The translations under genes and the position numbers were made by a program. Below are positions 53,219 through 62,530 of a DNA stretch of 64,000 nucleotides, one piece after another; the stretch's first letter is position 1, and each line of letters opens with the position of its first letter. The DNA is from an uncultured Paracoccaceae bacterium (GTDB lineage: Bacteria > Pseudomonadota > Alphaproteobacteria > Rhodobacterales > Rhodobacteraceae). Below the pieces are notes generated by a model, which saw only the letters and a program-made list of their open reading frames with translations, had not been told where the DNA came from and searched no databases. The DNA is taken from NCBI GenBank assembly GCA_947495795.1, contig CANMAI010000009.1, forward strand, positions 209,944 to 273,943, read 5' to 3'.

Positions 53219-54346
53219 ATGAGCAGATTTGCTATCATCGGTTGCGGCTTTGTGGCCGATCTCTATATGGCTTCCTTTGAGACAATGCCGGCTGCAGAAA
53301 TCGTGGGTGTTTATGACCACGATGCCGCGCGTCTGAAGGTATTTTGCACGCATTGGGGGCTGGAGGCAGCAGCCTCCCGGGATGCACTTTTTGCAAACTT
53401 GCCCAAAGATGGAATTGTGCTGAACCTTACCAACCCGGACGCCCATTTCGAGGTGAGCAAGGCGGCCTTGGAGGCCGGTTTCCATGTTTATTCCGAGAAG
53501 CCACTGGCGATGGAAATGAGCGAGGCCAGAGAGCTGCATGCATTGGCGGCAGAGCGTGGGCGGATGCTGGCTTCTGCTCCATGCAGTGTACTGGGCGAAG
53601 CGGCGCAGACATTGGCGGCGGCTGTGCGAGAAGGTGTGGTTGGCGTGCCCCGGCTGGTTTACGCGGAACTGGACGATGGCTTCATCCCGCAGGCACCGTA
53701 CGCCAAATGGCTGAGTGCCAGCGGTGCATCCTGGCCTGCGGAGGATGAGTTCCGTGTTGGCTGCACTCTGGAACATGCGGGTTATTACCTCACATGGCTG
53801 ATGGCGATGTTTGGATCTGTGGAGACAGTGGTGGCCGCCTCTGCTGGGCAGATACCCGATAAGGTGGCCGGCGAGGATGTAGCGCCTGATATTTCGGTTG
53901 CGACGCTGTTTTTTGAGAGCGGTGTAGTGGCGCGGCTGACCTGTACGATCATCGCCCCGCATGATCACCGGATCCGGGTGATCGGAGACAAAGGCGTGCT
54001 GGCGGTGCAGGAAGCCTGGAACAATGCGGCTGCGGTGAAGTTCCACCGGCGGGCCAGAGTGCGGCGGCGGCTGGTGGATTTTCCGATTGGGCGGAGATAT
54101 CGGCTTAAGACGCGGCAGACCCATCCGAAGGTGGGGCGTTGGGGAGCTGCCTCTATGAATTTTGCGCTGGGCCCGATGGAGATGCTGGCGGCTGGGCAGG
54201 AAGGCCGACCTTCCCGTCTCTCTGCGGATTTCGCCTTGCATCTCAATGAGGTGACGCTTGCCATCCAGAATGCGGGCCGTGTGATGGGTGCGCAGGAGAT
54301 GGAAACGCGCTGCGCTGCTATGGAGCCTATGCCATGGGCGGTATGA
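53219..54346 (+). CDS. Gfo/Idh/MocA family oxidoreductase
   Basis: A 375-residue NAD(P)-dependent sugar oxidoreductase. The N-terminal Rossmann motif is FAIIGCGFVADLY (residues 4-16), and the family catalytic block is VYSEKPLAME (Glu-Lys-Pro, near residue 97-102). The C-terminal domain carries EHAGYYLTWLMAMFG, with the His that helps catalysis. In polysaccharide loci these enzymes oxidise nucleotide-sugar C3 or inositol groups. ATG at 53219 (MSRFAIIG) was preferred over an upstream start; GGGTGG precedes it. The stop overlaps the epimerase start, giving a split version of the fused gene at 57548. Confidence 0.87.
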   Translation: MSRFAIIGCGFVADLYMASFETMPAAEIVGVYDHDAARLKVFCTHWGLEAAASRDALFANLPKDGIVLNLTNPDAHFEVSKAALEAGFHVYSEKPLAMEMSEARELHALAAERGRMLASAPCSVLGEAAQTLAAAVREGVVGVPRLVYAELDDGFIPQAPYAKWLSASGASWPAEDEFRVGCTLEHAGYYLTWLMAMFGSVETVVAASAGQIPDKVAGEDVAPDISVATLFFESGVVARLTCTIIAPHDHRIRVIGDKGVLAVQEAWNNAAAVKFHRRARVRRRLVDFPIGRRYRLKTRQTHPKVGRWGAASMNFALGPMEMLAAGQEGRPSRLSADFALHLNEVTLAIQNAGRVMGAQEMETRCAAMEPMPWAV

Positions 54347-55341
54347 GCGTGATGATCACAGGAGCCTCGGGCTTTATCGGTGCGCTGGCCGTGGCCACTG
54401 CCCGGGCGCGGGGACATAGTGTGGTTGCGGTGGTGCGGAAGGAATCCTCGGTTCTGCCGGAGTGGGGGGCTGATGGTAACATTCGCATCGTGGTAGCGGA
54501 CCTGACGGAGCGCGGTGCGGAAGCCTTGCTGATCGAAGCGATGAAGTCTGTGGATGTGGTGATACACACGGCCGCCTCGCTTGCAGGAAGTGACAAGGTG
54601 CAGGCGCAGGACACCTTGGCAGGAACCAGAGCCTTGCTGGCGGCAATGGTCGGACGAGAGGGGGCTGCGCCCCGGTTTGTTTTGGTGAGTTCGCTTTCGG
54701 TTTACCGGATTTCTGGCCTTGCTTCGGGCGACACGGTGGATGAACGCACGCCCTTGGAGGACTTTGCCGAGGCGCGGGATGCTTATTGCCGGGGCAAGCT
54801 TGCGCAGGAAGATCTGGTGCGAAAGGCGGCAGAAAAGCACGGCTTTCCGCTTTGGCTGATGCGACCGGGTGCTGTGTACGGCCCCGGGCGCGTATGGAAT
54901 GCACATCTGGGGATGAGTGTCGGATCTTTGCTGGTGCAGGTAGGTGCGGGCGGAGAAGTGCCTGTTGTACATGTTGACCGCTGCGCGGAGGCATTGGTGC
55001 TGGCCGCCGAAGTGACGCCAAAGAACGACGCGATAGAGATTTGCAATGTGGTGGCAAGCGATTTGCCCGATCGCTCGGCCTTTGTTGCGGCGGTTGAGAA
55101 GAGTGGGTGGCCCAAGCGCGTTGTGCGGGTGCCGTTTGGTTTGCTGAATACTGTGGCGTGGGTTGTGGGCTACCTGCCTGAGCGACTTTGGCTGCGGCTG
55201 CCAGGCCTTCTGCGCTGGCCGGTGCTGGATGCGCGGATGCGGCCACTGCGCTATGCCAACAGGGTGCTGCGGGAGCGGCTGGGCTGGAGACAGACCGAGC
55301 GCTTTGAGGATGCGATGGCGCGGGCGTTGGATGATGCGTGA
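54334..55341 (+). CDS. NAD-dependent epimerase/dehydratase (extended SDR)
   Basis: A 335-residue extended short-chain dehydrogenase. The cofactor loop GASGFIGAL is at about residues 10-18, DLTERG marks the adenine side, the Ser of VLVSSLSVYRI and YCRGK (Y-x-x-x-K) form the catalytic set, and RPGAVYGPGR is the extended-SDR substrate block. It probably modifies a nucleotide sugar. ATG at 54334 overlaps the preceding oxidoreductase gene by 13 bases; ATG at 54343 is an alternative with a 4-base overlap. The end overlaps the following glycosyltransferase gene by 8 bases. Confidence 0.87.
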   Translation: MGGMSVMITGASGFIGALAVATARARGHSVVAVVRKESSVLPEWGADGNIRIVVADLTERGAEALLIEAMKSVDVVIHTAASLAGSDKVQAQDTLAGTRALLAAMVGREGAAPRFVLVSSLSVYRISGLASGDTVDERTPLEDFAEARDAYCRGKLAQEDLVRKAAEKHGFPLWLMRPGAVYGPGRVWNAHLGMSVGSLLVQVGAGGEVPVVHVDRCAEALVLAAEVTPKNDAIEICNVVASDLPDRSAFVAAVEKSGWPKRVVRVPFGLLNTVAWVVGYLPERLWLRLPGLLRWPVLDARMRPLRYANRVLRERLGWRQTERFEDAMARALDDA

Positions 55342-56566
55342 GATTGGCGGGCCCATTGCGTATCTCACCGGGGAGTACCCCCGCGCGACGGATACCTTCA
55401 TTCAGCGCGAAGTAGCCGGGCTGCGGGCTGTCGGGCTGGAGGTGCTGACATGCTCTATCCGCAAGACGGGGGAGGAGCATCTGGTGGGGCCGGAGCAACA
55501 GGCGGAGGCTGCGGCCACGTTTTATGTGCTGGAGTCTGCGAAGAGCCCTTTGCGGCTTGTGCGTGCGCATTTTTCAGCGTTGACGCGCGCGCCGGGGCGG
55601 TACTTTCGGGGGCTGCGGTTGGCATTGGCAACACGACCTGCGGGTGTGAAAGGGCTTTTCTACCAACTGTTTTACTTCGTTGAAGCAGTGCTTTTGGGAG
55701 AGCATCTGAGGGCGAAGGGTGTCGTGCATCTGCATAATCATATCGCCAAGGCAAGTTGTACTGTGGCGATGCTGATGCAGGAGGTGAGCGGAATTGGGTA
55801 TTCGTTTACGATGCATGGCCCGGATATTTTCTATGCGCCGGAACACTGGCGGCTGGACGAGAAGATTGCGCGGGCGAAATTCGTAGCGTGTATCAGCCAT
55901 TTCTGTCGCAGCCAGGGTATGAATTTCTCCGATCCGGTGCATTGGGAAAAAATGCACATCGTCCATTGTGGCGTCGAGCCTGCACGATATGTCGAGACGC
56001 GGCGGGGCGATGGCCCAGTGCGGGCGCTATTTATCGGAAGATTGGCAGCAGTAAAGGGGGTGCCCGTATTGCTGGAAGCAATGGCAGACGTGCCCGAGGT
56101 CTCGCTGACATTGATTGGCGATGGGCCGGAGCGGGTTGCTTTGGAAGCCAAGGCAGCAGCCATCGGGGATCGCGTTGAGTTTCTAGGGTACCGTTCTCAG
56201 ACGGAAGTGGCCGACGCGTTGGCGGAGGTGGATCTTCTGGTGCTGCCCAGCTTTGCGGAAGGCGTGCCGGTGGTGTTGATGGAGGCAATGGCGGCTGGTT
56301 TGCCCGTGGTGTGCAGCCATGTGGCCGGGATACCGGAACTCGTGGAAGATGACGTAAGCGGTATACTTGTGCCGCCGGGCGACACTGAAGCGTTGGCCGG
56401 GGCATTGCGCGACTTGGTTGGAGATGCCGCACGTCGGGCTGCAATGGGCGCGGCAGGCCGGACCAAAGTGGAAGCGGAATTCAACCTAGCCCATGAAGTG
56501 CCCTGGCTTGCGGATTTGTTGGTTGCCTACGTAAGTGATGGGCCCAAACCGGGGTTGCGGCCATGA
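55334..56566 (+). CDS. Glycosyltransferase family 4
   Basis: A 410-residue GT-B glycosyltransferase. The N-terminal half contains IAYLTGEYPRATDTFIQREV (the loop typical of export-linked GT4 enzymes), HLHNHIAKASCTVAML and FTMHGPDIFYAPEHWRLDEK. The C-terminal nucleotide-sugar domain shows FIGRLAAVKGVPVLLEAMAD, LIGDGPERVALE and the E-x7-E element of PSFAEGVPVVLMEAMAAGLP. Such enzymes retain anomeric configuration and add hexoses to lipid-linked glycans in the cytosol. ATG at 55334 is used, with another ATG directly before it. It overlaps the GT2 gene by 4 bases. Confidence 0.9.
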   Translation: MREIGGPIAYLTGEYPRATDTFIQREVAGLRAVGLEVLTCSIRKTGEEHLVGPEQQAEAAATFYVLESAKSPLRLVRAHFSALTRAPGRYFRGLRLALATRPAGVKGLFYQLFYFVEAVLLGEHLRAKGVVHLHNHIAKASCTVAMLMQEVSGIGYSFTMHGPDIFYAPEHWRLDEKIARAKFVACISHFCRSQGMNFSDPVHWEKMHIVHCGVEPARYVETRRGDGPVRALFIGRLAAVKGVPVLLEAMADVPEVSLTLIGDGPERVALEAKAAAIGDRVEFLGYRSQTEVADALAEVDLLVLPSFAEGVPVVLMEAMAAGLPVVCSHVAGIPELVEDDVSGILVPPGDTEALAGALRDLVGDAARRAAMGAAGRTKVEAEFNLAHEVPWLADLLVAYVSDGPKPGLRP

Positions 56567-57534
56567 GTGTTGCCGCGATTGCCATAGGGCGGAACGAAGG
56601 CGAGCGTCTGGTGCGATGTCTTGCCTCTATGAAAGGTGCGGCGGAGGCACTGATTTACGTGGATTCCGGTTCCAGCGATGGGAGCGTTGATGCGGCACGC
56701 GCGACCGGGGCTGTAATTGTGGAGCTTGATATGAGCAAACCCTTTACGGCTGCGCGGGCGCGAAATGCGGGATTTGCTGCCTTGGTGGGGCAGGGGATTG
56801 TGGCTGAGTTCGTGCAGTTCGTTGATGGCGATTGCGCCTTAGTGGAAGGCTGGATCGCGGAGGCAAAGGCGGCTTTAGAGGCTGATCCGCAGTTGGGGAT
56901 TGTGACCGGTTGGCGCTCAGAAATCTTTCGGGATGCGAGCATTTACAATGCGCTGTGTGACTTTGAATGGCGCAGGCCTGCTGGGCCAATCACCACTTGT
57001 GGCGGTGATATGATGGTACGACGCGCTGCCTTTGAATCTGCAGGCGGGTTTGACGACACAGTGATTGCGGCCGAAGACGATGAATTCTGTGTGCGCGTGC
57101 GGAGTGCGGGCTGGAAAATGGAACGGCTGCCCCTGGAGATGACGCGCCATGATGCGGCGATGACCACGTTTGGGCAATGGTGGCAGCGCGCGGTGCGAAG
57201 CGGACATGGCTTTGCGCAGGTGGGCTGGCTGCACCGGGAGTATTTTACGAGAGAGCGCAGGCGCGTCTGGTTTTATGGTGGCGTATTGCCGCTGGTTGCT
57301 TTGCTGGGTGTATTGTTTGTCTCTGTGCTGGTTTTGCTTCTGGTACTTGCGGTTTACGGGCTTTCCTACTGGCGCACGGTTCGGGGGTTGGTGGGGGAGG
57401 GATTGCCAGCCGAAGAGGCGCAGCGACACGCTGTCTTTCTCTCTCTTTCGAAGTTTCCGAACCTGAAGGGCATGCTGACATTTTACTGGCGGCAGATGCG
57501 TGGCAGCGCAATGCGGATTATAGAATATAAGTAA
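56563..57534 (+). CDS. Glycosyltransferase family 2 with C-terminal membrane segment
   Basis: A 323-residue GT-A glycosyltransferase. The N-terminal AAIAIGRNEGERLVRCLASM and YVDSGSSDGSVDAA (nucleotide contacts), QFVDGDCALVEGW (D-x-D metal site) and EDDEFCVRVRSAGW (catalytic acidic block) are all present. Two membrane helices near residues 238-275 (VLPLVALLGVLFVSVLVLLL) follow, then a cytoplasmic tail. ATG at 56563 overlaps the GT4 stop. It would add a sugar to a lipid-linked acceptor at the inner membrane. Confidence 0.9.
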   Translation: MSVAAIAIGRNEGERLVRCLASMKGAAEALIYVDSGSSDGSVDAARATGAVIVELDMSKPFTAARARNAGFAALVGQGIVAEFVQFVDGDCALVEGWIAEAKAALEADPQLGIVTGWRSEIFRDASIYNALCDFEWRRPAGPITTCGGDMMVRRAAFESAGGFDDTVIAAEDDEFCVRVRSAGWKMERLPLEMTRHDAAMTTFGQWWQRAVRSGHGFAQVGWLHREYFTRERRRVWFYGGVLPLVALLGVLFVSVLVLLLVLAVYGLSYWRTVRGLVGEGLPAEEAQRHAVFLSLSKFPNLKGMLTFYWRQMRGSAMRIIEYK

Positions 57535-57547
57535 GGGTGCTGAGGCT

Positions 57548-59644
57548 ATGAGCAAAACACTTCGCGCAGGGTTGGTTGGGGCCGGATACATCGCCACATG
57601 GCACGCGAACACGATCAAGGCGTTGCCCGGGGTGGAGCTGACAGCGGTGTGTGATACATCGCCCGCTGCCGGTGAAGCCTTGGCGAGCGCTTATGGTGCG
57701 CAGGCGTTTACCTCACTGGATGATCTGATTGCGGCCGATATCTGTGACGCGGTGCATATCGTAACGCCACCCCAAATACACAAGGATCTGGCCATTCAGG
57801 CTTTCGAAGGCGGCCTGCATGCTTTTGTGGAAAAGCCGGTGGCACTTTCCGCGGAGGATACGGCTGCAATGGCGGCTTCGGCAGAGGCGCATGGCAAGGT
57901 ATTTGCGGCGGGGCATAACTTTCTTGGAACGCCAAAATACGTGCGATTGAAAGGGCTTGTCGCGTCCGGCGAATTGGGGCGGATTGCATCGGCTGAGATC
58001 AACTGGCGCTTTCCTTTGGCACCGATGCGCTCCGGCCCCTACACGCTTTGGATGCTGCGGGAGCCCAAGAATTTGCTGCTGGAGCTTGGCCCCCATCTCT
58101 ATGCATTCTGTGTGGATTTGTTTGGTAAGCCGCAGGATTTTACACTGCGGCTTTCCAAACCTGTGGCGTTGCCGGGCGATGATATCCGTCATCAGAGTTG
58201 GCGGATCATGGCGAGCGCTGGTGGTGTGGATGTAACGTTCCAGATCAGTCTTGTGGAAACGCTTGATGACCGGAGTGTTACCGTTCTCGGCTCGGCTGGA
58301 ATGGCTGTCCTGGACTATGCGAACGATACTCTGGTGGTGACGCGGGAGAATGCGTCCGACCTCATTCTCAATCCGTTCCGGCGGGCTGCAGGGCTTGGGG
58401 TGGAGAACTTAAAAGAAGCGTTCGGGAATGCTTTCCTTCAGACCCGTACGCTGAACCAGAAATCGCCTTATGGGCTGAGTTTTCTTGGTGCGATTGGGCC
58501 ATTTTACGAGGCTATACGGACAGAAAAGCCGCTGGATGCACGGTACTCCGGTGCCTCAGCCGTCAAGGTGATGACCGCGATTGACGAGACGCTTGCACTG
58601 CTGCCGGAACATGTGCCGGTCGCGCCGAAAGCTACGCGGAGGCCCAAGCCGAGTGTGATGGTGATCGGAGGTACGGGTTTTATCGGGCGGCAACTTACGC
58701 GCACTCTAGTAGAGCGCGGCCATGATGTGCGTGTGTTGAGCCGCGGGCGCAGTGGCCCGTTCCCGGATTTGGTGGACAGTGTGGAGACGGTTGGCGTTTC
58801 CCTGAAGGATGGTGAAGGCCTGCGAAAGGCGATGGACGGGATTGAGGTTGTCTTCAATCTTGCAAAGTCGATGGATGATACCTGGGAAGCAGCACTTGAA
58901 AATGATGTTGGCGTGGCGGTGGGCATCGCCGAGGCGGCTATGGATGCGGGCGTCAAGCGGCTGATTTATACGGGGACGATTGCTTCTTATGATATGTCCA
59001 AGCCTTTTGGGACGATCACCGAGGATGTGAGTTTCGGCGATGATCTAAGCGACCGGAACATGTACGCCCGCTCCAAAGCCGAATGCGAGGCGCGGCTTAT
59101 GGCACTACATCGGGAAAGAGGCCTGCCGCTGGTTATCGCGCGGCCTGGGATAGTGATTGGCCCGGGTGGACCCTTGCAGCATTGGGGGATTGGGCGCTGG
59201 CATGGGGCGGGCGCCGTGCGCATTTGGGGGCACGGCAACAATATCCTGCCATTCGTGCTGATTGACGATGTCTCCGACGGGTTGATCCGGATGATGGATA
59301 ACGATGACGCGCTTGGGAATTCCTTCAATCTGGTGGGTGAGCGAATGTTCTCCGCCCGCGGGTATTTCAAGGCTATTCACGCGGCGCTTGGGGCAAAGAT
59401 TGATGTCCGGCCCGGTAACTTGCGGATATTCCATCTCTCTGCGAGCCTTAAGTATTTTCTGAAATCCAGGGTGCTTGGGCGGAAAGGCCTGACGCGGGCC
59501 TCGCTGAAGGACTGGCAAAGCCGAGCGCATTTCACGCCATTTGACAACAGCCAGCCGAAAGACGTGTTGGGCTGGGCGCCGGAGGCAGATGAAGCGGAAT
59601 TTGTGCGGAAGGGCATTGTGGAAGCCAATCTGCTGGGGTTCTGA
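57548..59644 (+). CDS. Fused Gfo/Idh/MocA oxidoreductase and NAD-dependent epimerase
   Basis: A 698-residue two-domain enzyme. Residues 1-355 form a Gfo/Idh/MocA oxidoreductase, with RAGLVGAGYIATWHANTIKA, the catalytic FVEKPVALS (near residue 97) and LELGPHLYAFCVDLFG. Residues about 370-698 form an extended SDR, with VIGGTGFIGRQLTRTL, LIYTGTIASYD, YARSKAE and the block PGIVIGPGG. The join near residue 358 is a short basic linker (APKATRRPKP). The same two activities occur as separate overlapping genes at 53219-55341. The fusion may channel a nucleotide sugar through two consecutive redox steps. It is separated from the GT2 gene by 13 bases. Confidence 0.9.
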   Translation: MSKTLRAGLVGAGYIATWHANTIKALPGVELTAVCDTSPAAGEALASAYGAQAFTSLDDLIAADICDAVHIVTPPQIHKDLAIQAFEGGLHAFVEKPVALSAEDTAAMAASAEAHGKVFAAGHNFLGTPKYVRLKGLVASGELGRIASAEINWRFPLAPMRSGPYTLWMLREPKNLLLELGPHLYAFCVDLFGKPQDFTLRLSKPVALPGDDIRHQSWRIMASAGGVDVTFQISLVETLDDRSVTVLGSAGMAVLDYANDTLVVTRENASDLILNPFRRAAGLGVENLKEAFGNAFLQTRTLNQKSPYGLSFLGAIGPFYEAIRTEKPLDARYSGASAVKVMTAIDETLALLPEHVPVAPKATRRPKPSVMVIGGTGFIGRQLTRTLVERGHDVRVLSRGRSGPFPDLVDSVETVGVSLKDGEGLRKAMDGIEVVFNLAKSMDDTWEAALENDVGVAVGIAEAAMDAGVKRLIYTGTIASYDMSKPFGTITEDVSFGDDLSDRNMYARSKAECEARLMALHRERGLPLVIARPGIVIGPGGPLQHWGIGRWHGAGAVRIWGHGNNILPFVLIDDVSDGLIRMMDNDDALGNSFNLVGERMFSARGYFKAIHAALGAKIDVRPGNLRIFHLSASLKYFLKSRVLGRKGLTRASLKDWQSRAHFTPFDNSQPKDVLGWAPEADEAEFVRKGIVEANLLGF

Positions 59645-59734
59645 AAAACTTTGGCTGAATGCGAGAAGTGTGACGCATCGCACAGAACCTGATTCCGATT
59701 TTCGGCATAACTTCGCTTGTCACGATCCGAAACG

Positions 59735-59749
59735 TTAAAGAGTAGTTAA
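59735..59749. promoter_or_regulatory. Full CtrA box TTAA-N7-TTAA
   Basis: TTAA at 59735-59738 and TTAA at 59746-59749 are separated by exactly 7 bases. This is the full binding consensus of the alphaproteobacterial cell-cycle regulator CtrA. It lies 90 bp upstream of the GT4 gene at 59839, in a 194-bp gap, so it is placed to control that gene. Confidence 0.6.
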
Positions 59750-59838
59750 GCGTATCAAGTTTGCCCGGTTTGTATGGGCGCGTTAGTAAAGAGTTCGAGT
59801 GAGCGTTTCAGTTTCGGGAAGCCAATTTGGGGGGCGGC

Positions 59839-61032
59839 GTGTGCAGTAGTGAGTTAGCCGGTTTCAAAGACCGCCCCCTCAAAATTGCCTATCTCAGCGA
59901 CATAAGTCCTTTGGAAAGCTGGAGCTATTCCGGCGGAAACGCGCGCCTTTTGGCGGGCGTTCAGCGTTTTGCAGATGTGACCGTGCTGAGCAGCGGGTGG
60001 CATGGGGCCGAGATGGTGCGCCGGATGGTAGAGGCGATGCCGGAGGCCTGGACGCTGCGGCTGCGGTTTCGAATGCACATGGCGCTTTCGCGGATTATTG
60101 CGCGGGGTGTAAGGCGGGAATTGGCAGCTGGCGACTACGATGTGGTGTTTGCTGCCTACAGCTTTCACAGCTTGCTGAACCTTGGGGTGCCGGAAGACAT
60201 CCTGACAGTCTTCACCTCGGATGCAACGCCGACGGTTTACAAGCAGTCGGAGGTAGGCGCGGCCTTTGGATCTTTCCTCTCGCTATCGCGGATACTGGAT
60301 CCGTGGATCTTGGGGGCGGAGAAGAAGGTTTTCCGTGGCACGGATCTGATGCTTTGGCCATCGGAGTGGTTGCGGGATGAGGCTGAGCAGCTTTATGGAT
60401 TGGAACGTGCTCAAACGGCTGTGGTGCCTTGGGGAGCGGGGATTGAGCGGCCGCCGTTGGAGAGCCTCGCGTTCGACAATACTATGGGTGATGAAGTTCG
60501 ATTGCTGTTGGTGGGCCGTGACTGGTTCATGAAGGGCGGACCTTTGGCTGTTGACGTGCTGGACACGCTTTTGAGGAGAGGCGTGAATGCGCGTCTCACT
60601 GTTGTTGGCTGCGTTCCTCCGGATTTCCATATGCGGGATGCGATGACTGTTCACCCAAGCCTGAATAAGAGTAACCCAGAAGAGTTGGCCATCTTTGAAG
60701 GGCTCTACCGAGACGCTCATTTCATGGTGATGCCTTCCTTTGAATCCTATGGTTTCGCGTTTTGTGAAGCATCTGCCTATGCGCTGCCATCGCTGTGCCT
60801 GCGCGTGGGCGGAGTGCCGATTGTGGATGGCAAGAACGGATTTGCTCTGCCGAAAGGTGCGGATGCGAATGCTTTTGCCGAACGGATCATGGCGCTTCGG
60901 GATGATCCGGAGGGGTATCATGCGTTGCGGGCACAAACGCGCGCCTACTATGAGCAAGCGCTTAATTGGGAGGCGTGGAGTGAAACGGCCGAGCGTCTGA
61001 TCCGAGAGAAGGTTGCTCAGGTACGGGCGTAG
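59839..61032 (+). CDS. Glycosyltransferase family 4
   Basis: A 397-residue GT-B enzyme. The N-terminal part has LKIAYLSDISPLESWSYSGG with the N-terminal glycine loop and DYDVVFAAYSFHSLLNLGVP; the C-terminal nucleotide-sugar domain has LLLVGRDWFMKGGPLAVDVL, a TVVGCVPPDFHM segment and the acidic block PSFESYGFAFCEASAYALPS (E-x7-E form). GTG at 59839 was chosen because GGGGGG precedes it by 5-6 bases; TTG at 59827 is the first codon of the open frame. The 3' end overlaps the convergent mannose-1-P guanylyltransferase gene by 16 bases. A CtrA box precedes it. Confidence 0.88.
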   Translation: MCSSELAGFKDRPLKIAYLSDISPLESWSYSGGNARLLAGVQRFADVTVLSSGWHGAEMVRRMVEAMPEAWTLRLRFRMHMALSRIIARGVRRELAAGDYDVVFAAYSFHSLLNLGVPEDILTVFTSDATPTVYKQSEVGAAFGSFLSLSRILDPWILGAEKKVFRGTDLMLWPSEWLRDEAEQLYGLERAQTAVVPWGAGIERPPLESLAFDNTMGDEVRLLLVGRDWFMKGGPLAVDVLDTLLRRGVNARLTVVGCVPPDFHMRDAMTVHPSLNKSNPEELAIFEGLYRDAHFMVMPSFESYGFAFCEASAYALPSLCLRVGGVPIVDGKNGFALPKGADANAFAERIMALRDDPEGYHALRAQTRAYYEQALNWEAWSETAERLIREKVAQVRA

Positions 61033-62429
61033 ACATCTTCGTAGCGAATGATGTCATCCTCACCCAGATAGGTGCCGGTTTGAACTTCGATCAAGTACAT
61101 CGGCACCTTGCCTGGGTTTTCCATGCGATGCACTGCACCGAGTGGGATGTAGACGGATTGGTTTTCGGAGAGAAGTTGCACGTCCTCGCCAATCGTGACC
61201 CTTGCGGTTCCGGCGACGACTACCCAATGTTCGGAGCGGTGCATGTGGCTTTGGAGTGAAAGGATACCGCCAGACTTGACCATGATACGTTTCACTTGAA
61301 AGCGCGTATCCATGCAGAGCGTCTCGTACCAACCCCACGGACGGTGAAAGCGTGGAAAATCGACGGCTTGCGGGACTTTCTTGGCTTTGAGAACGGAGAC
61401 GAGTTCTTTGACTTTCTGTGCCTCACCGATATCGGCCACCAATACAGCATCGCGCATCGCCACAGCGACTACGTTTTTCAGGCCGAGGCCTACAAGCTGG
61501 ATTGCGTCGTCCTCCGAGCGGAGAAGCGTGTTTTCGCAATCGAGCGCCGTGGAGGGACCATAGAGTGCAACTCCGTTTTCGTCCTTCGGGAGCGCATCGA
61601 GTATGGCATCCCATGCGCCGAGATCGGACCAGCCGCCGGCATAGGGAACGGCAGAGATATCATCGGACGGCTCCATTACCGCATAGTCGATAGAAATATC
61701 GCGAGCCGCTTCGTAGGCTTCTGGACCCAGGCGGAAAAAGTTGAGATCGGGGGCGCCGGTTTTCATCGCCTTGCGGCATGGTGCTATGAGATCGGGGGCG
61801 TGTTTCTCAAAGGCTGCGAGGATATCCTTGACGCGGAAGAGAAAGATGCCTGCATTCCAAAGGTGATTGCCAGACGTGAGCATGGCTTCCGCCTTCGCCT
61901 GATCGGGCTTTTCGACAAAACGTTTTACCGGTTGCGCGGTGTGGGCCTCACCACCGCTCTCAAGCTCCAAGTAGCCGTAGCCTGTTTCAGCCCTGTCCGG
62001 CGTGATACCGAAGGTGACAAGCTGGCCTTCCTGCGCTGACTTCGCGCCCTTGGCTATGGCATCGTGGAATGCTGCTTCGTCCCCGATGAGATGATCGGAC
62101 GGCGCTATCAGCATGAGGGCTTCAGGTGTTTCCTCAAGGCTGAGGGCGGCGGTAAGGATCGCGGGAGCGGTATTTCGCGAGGTGGGCTCTATGAGGATTT
62201 TGGCGTCAGCCAAGCCGAGTGATGAGAGCTGATCTGTAACGAGAAACCGGAAATCCGCATTTGTCATGATAATCGGGGCATCGAAGCCATCGCCTGAGAA
62301 TCTTCGACAAGTGGCTACAAACGGGCTGTCTGTTCCGAGCAACGTGGAGAACTGCTTGGGATAGGATTTGCGGGAGAGGGGCCAGAGCCGGGTGCCGGAC
62401 CCGCCGCAGAGAATGACTGGAGTGATCAT
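61017..62429 (-). CDS. manC: Mannose-1-phosphate guanylyltransferase/mannose-6-phosphate isomerase
   Basis: A 470-residue bifunctional enzyme supplying GDP-mannose to polysaccharide synthesis. The N-terminal pyrophosphorylase domain begins PVILCGGSGTRLWPLSRKSY with KQF, contains LMIAPSDHLIGDE and the FVEKP motif. The C-terminal cupin (type II phosphomannose isomerase, from about residue 350) has FHRPWGWYETL, SHMHRSEHWVVVAGTARV and the zinc-binding histidines. Length and order match ManC/XanB. Its tail overlaps the convergent GT4 gene by 16 bases. It is downstream of the outer-membrane protein gene (101 bp apart). Confidence 0.95.
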   Translation of the reverse strand: MITPVILCGGSGTRLWPLSRKSYPKQFSTLLGTDSPFVATCRRFSGDGFDAPIIMTNADFRFLVTDQLSSLGLADAKILIEPTSRNTAPAILTAALSLEETPEALMLIAPSDHLIGDEAAFHDAIAKGAKSAQEGQLVTFGITPDRAETGYGYLELESGGEAHTAQPVKRFVEKPDQAKAEAMLTSGNHLWNAGIFLFRVKDILAAFEKHAPDLIAPCRKAMKTGAPDLNFFRLGPEAYEAARDISIDYAVMEPSDDISAVPYAGGWSDLGAWDAILDALPKDENGVALYGPSTALDCENTLLRSEDDAIQLVGLGLKNVVAVAMRDAVLVADIGEAQKVKELVSVLKAKKVPQAVDFPRFHRPWGWYETLCMDTRFQVKRIMVKSGGILSLQSHMHRSEHWVVVAGTARVTIGEDVQLLSENQSVYIPLGAVHRMENPGKVPMYLIEVQTGTYLGEDDIIRYEDVYART

Positions 62430-62530
62430 GAAACTTTATCCCCGTCTACAAGCGTTTATGCGCCTTTTCTACGAGTTTCAGCCCCTGCTGCATAGACTGT
62501 GCGGGGGGCAAACTGTGCGATTGCGCAAGC

